64,000 bases of DNA from DASQZK01 sp963809925 (GTDB lineage Bacteria > Bacteroidota > Bacteroidia > Bacteroidales > GCA-2748055), in NCBI GenBank assembly GCA_963809925.1, contig CAWELH010000004.1:1091820-1155819 (forward strand), read 5' to 3'. The position numbers and the translations under genes were made by a program. The notes under the pieces were generated by a model that saw only the letters and a list, made by a program, of their open reading frames with translations, ran no database searches and was not told the DNA's origin. Below, in pieces: positions 62,679-64,000 of this stretch; the first letter of the stretch is position 1; each line of letters begins with the position of its first letter.

Positions 62679-63464
62679 ATGAAAAAAACAAGATCAATCT
62701 TATTCCTGTTATCGATTTTCATTTTCTCAGGGATGATACTTATTTCCTGCAAATCTAAAACCGGCGGCGAACAAAAATCCTCAGAATCGACAGATTCCAT
62801 GTCTGAAGCACCAATGGAAGATGATGGCTGGGTAACCCTATTCGATGGTAGTTCTACCGAAGGCTGGAGAGCCTATGATAAAGACGCATTTCCAACCTCA
62901 GGCTGGTCTATCGATGGCGATGCTCTTAAATGTACGGGCTCAGGTGAAGGAGAAGCCGGTGGCAGTGGCGGAGACATCATCTATGATAAAAAATACAAAG
63001 ATTTCGATCTCACACTTGAATGGAAAATCTCAAAAGGCGGAAACAGCGGTATTTTCTATCTCGCCGAAGAGATCCCCGGTGAACCGATTTGGAAATCTGC
63101 TCCTGAGTACCAGGTACTTGATAACGAAAGACATCCCGATGCAAAACTGGGTAAAGACGGTAACCGTCAGGCCGGTTCATTGTATGATCTGATCCCTGCA
63201 AAACCGCAGAATTCAAAACCTGCAGAAGAATGGAACACGGCTGAGATCATGGTCTACCAGGGTACGGTAATTCATAAAATGAATGGAGAAGTTGTCGTTG
63301 AGTATCATATTGGTACGCCCGATTTTGAGCAGATGATTGCCAATTCCAAATTCAAAGAATTTACAGAATTCGGGAAATACCGTTCAGGATACATCGGACT
63401 CCAGGATCATGGCAATGATGTATGGTACAGGAATATTAAGATCAAAGATCTGAGTGTTGAATAA
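62679..63464 (+). CDS. DUF1080 (3-keto-disaccharide-hydrolase domain) lipoprotein
   Basis: 261 aa; lipobox LISC at Cys24, then a Ser/Glu-rich spacer. Residues about 55-255 match DUF1080 (PF06439, named 3-keto-disaccharide hydrolase): VTLFDGSSTEGWRAYDKDAF, then SGGDIIYDKKYKDFDLTLEW, KGGNSGIFYLAEEIPGEPIW, APEYQVLDNERHPDA and GYIGLQDHGNDVWYRNIKIK. It would cleave 3-keto glycosides outside the cell membrane. A strong terminator follows, so this gene ends the local transcript. It fits with the TIM-barrel genes on both sides. Confidence 0.92.
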   Translation: MKKTRSILFLLSIFIFSGMILISCKSKTGGEQKSSESTDSMSEAPMEDDGWVTLFDGSSTEGWRAYDKDAFPTSGWSIDGDALKCTGSGEGEAGGSGGDIIYDKKYKDFDLTLEWKISKGGNSGIFYLAEEIPGEPIWKSAPEYQVLDNERHPDAKLGKDGNRQAGSLYDLIPAKPQNSKPAEEWNTAEIMVYQGTVIHKMNGEVVVEYHIGTPDFEQMIANSKFKEFTEFGKYRSGYIGLQDHGNDVWYRNIKIKDLSVE

Positions 63465-63577
63465 CCGGATCTGATCAGAAGGACACGACCGGAAAATCAT
63501 GACTGCTATCAGGATAATTACGATTCCGGTAGCTGGTGATCAGAATTGCGGTATTTTCTTCTGTAATCAAAAAATTG

Positions 63578-63627
63578 GAAAGCACGGATCTTGTACAAAT
63601 TGTACTACGATCTGTGCTTTCTTTTTT
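63578..63627 (+). terminator. Rho-independent terminator after the DUF1080 gene
   Basis: GAAAGCACGGATC (63578-63590) pairs with GATCTGTGCTTTC (63609-63621; one G-U), extended by a GTAC pair, followed by TTTTTT. Confidence 0.88.
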
Positions 63628-63798
63628 CAGGAAGATTGTTTGAACCTTTTTCAATGAATTTGTAAAATCACATAATTCAAATTCACTATCGAATCCCGCA
63701 GGAAGAAAACCTTCCGCCCATGTTTTTGTTACATTCTTTTCCGGCATGTACCGATGCCGCGTTATTCTGAATATCATGAACTTAAAAACTAATCTGTC

Positions 63799-64000
63799 AT
63801 GAACCGACGAACATTTCTAAGGACCACAGTATCCGGTGCTGCGTCACTAGCCGTTTCCGCTGCCGTACCGGGAATTCTACATGCCTCCGTTACCAACGAT
63901 CTATGGTTTAATATCTCACTAGCGGAATGGTCTCTCCATCGAAAACTTTTTGCCGGAGAACTCGACAATCTGGATTTCCCCGCCTATGCAAAAGACAACT
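63799..64000 (+). CDS. Tat-signal sugar isomerase-like protein, 5' part only
   Basis: Reads to the window edge. MNRRTFLRTTVSGAASLAVS is a twin-arginine signal; the mature part begins LWFNISLAEWSLHRKLFAGE, the pattern of the sugar-phosphate isomerase/epimerase TIM-barrel family. It would repeat the theme of the gene at 61715 and probably belongs to the same periplasmic sugar-conversion set. Family is inferred from the first 67 residues. Confidence 0.7.
   Translation, partial: MNRRTFLRTTVSGAASLAVSAAVPGILHASVTNDLWFNISLAEWSLHRKLFAGELDNLDFPAYAKDN

Noticed and set aside
63475..63777. A 100-codon minus-strand frame after DUF1080
   Set aside because: It lies across the strong terminator hairpin and has no family features.

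Overview
The window comes from a member of the Bacteroidota, most likely an environmental, polysaccharide-degrading member of the Bacteroidales/Marinilabiliales type. The evidence is the protein families (DUF4251, an HMA-AraC fusion regulator, secreted GH27/GH43/GH78/GH172 enzymes, Cys-type sulfatases, many lipoprotein signals), weak or absent Shine-Dalgarno sequences, and promoter-like sites of the Bacteroidota form TTTG-N19-TAnnTTTG. No rRNA, plasmid backbone, phage, integrase or CRISPR array is visible. One tRNA gene (Arg, UCU) is present.

Layout. 0-8.3 kb: an MBL-fold hydrolase, an MFS transporter, a TonB-C/MORN-like exported protein, a secreted lipase-like hydrolase, then a secreted carbohydrate group (GH172, an exported Nif3-like protein, GH27 alpha-galactosidase). 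8.6-9.7 kb: an AT-rich HigB/HigA toxin-antitoxin pair followed by a broken gene. 9.9-12 kb: a Tat-exported Gfo/Idh/MocA oxidoreductase and a gene-free repeat field. 12.1-13.8 kb: an ArsR-thioredoxin-permease operon with visible operators. 14.2-23 kb: mostly housekeeping (DUF4251, two different fused LeuC-LeuD-type dehydratases, asnA, lpxA) and a Bcr/CflA drug exporter. 23-36.5 kb: sulfatases, an esterase, a giant GH78 rhamnosidase with PA14, an AraC/DJ-1 regulator with three VOC-fold genes, and a DUF2284 protein. 37-39.8 kb: small membrane proteins, a Met/His/Asp-rich repeat protein and an HMA-AraC regulator, suggesting a metal (copper-like) response. 39.8-50.2 kb: signal transduction (a frameshifted histidine kinase, a CheB-CheR-PAS fusion, a lone PAS protein, then a PAS kinase, a receiver and a hybrid kinase). 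50.4-64 kb: an M28 peptidase, a frameshifted GH43, an unassigned six-hairpin glycosidase-like enzyme, a TPR protein, a phosphoesterase, a third sulfatase, sugar isomerase-like TIM barrels and a DUF1080 (3-keto-disaccharide hydrolase type) lipoprotein.

How it fits together. Most secreted enzymes would act on sulfated, rhamnose-, galactose-, xylose/arabinose- or 3-keto-modified glycans in the periplasm or at the cell surface. No SusC/SusD pair is present, so these are scattered hydrolase genes, not a canonical polysaccharide utilization locus. The intergenic spaces carry several families of short dispersed repeats: 31-bp tandem units, CTAACTTC tracts, a two-hairpin element, a palindrome and CCTGAGCTTGTCGAAGG-like units. 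These recur across the window and are its most distinctive unexplained feature. Three genes are visibly broken: the kinase at 39.8 kb, the GH43 at 52.1 kb and the gene at 9.3 kb. The first two look like very recent single-base indels or assembly errors.
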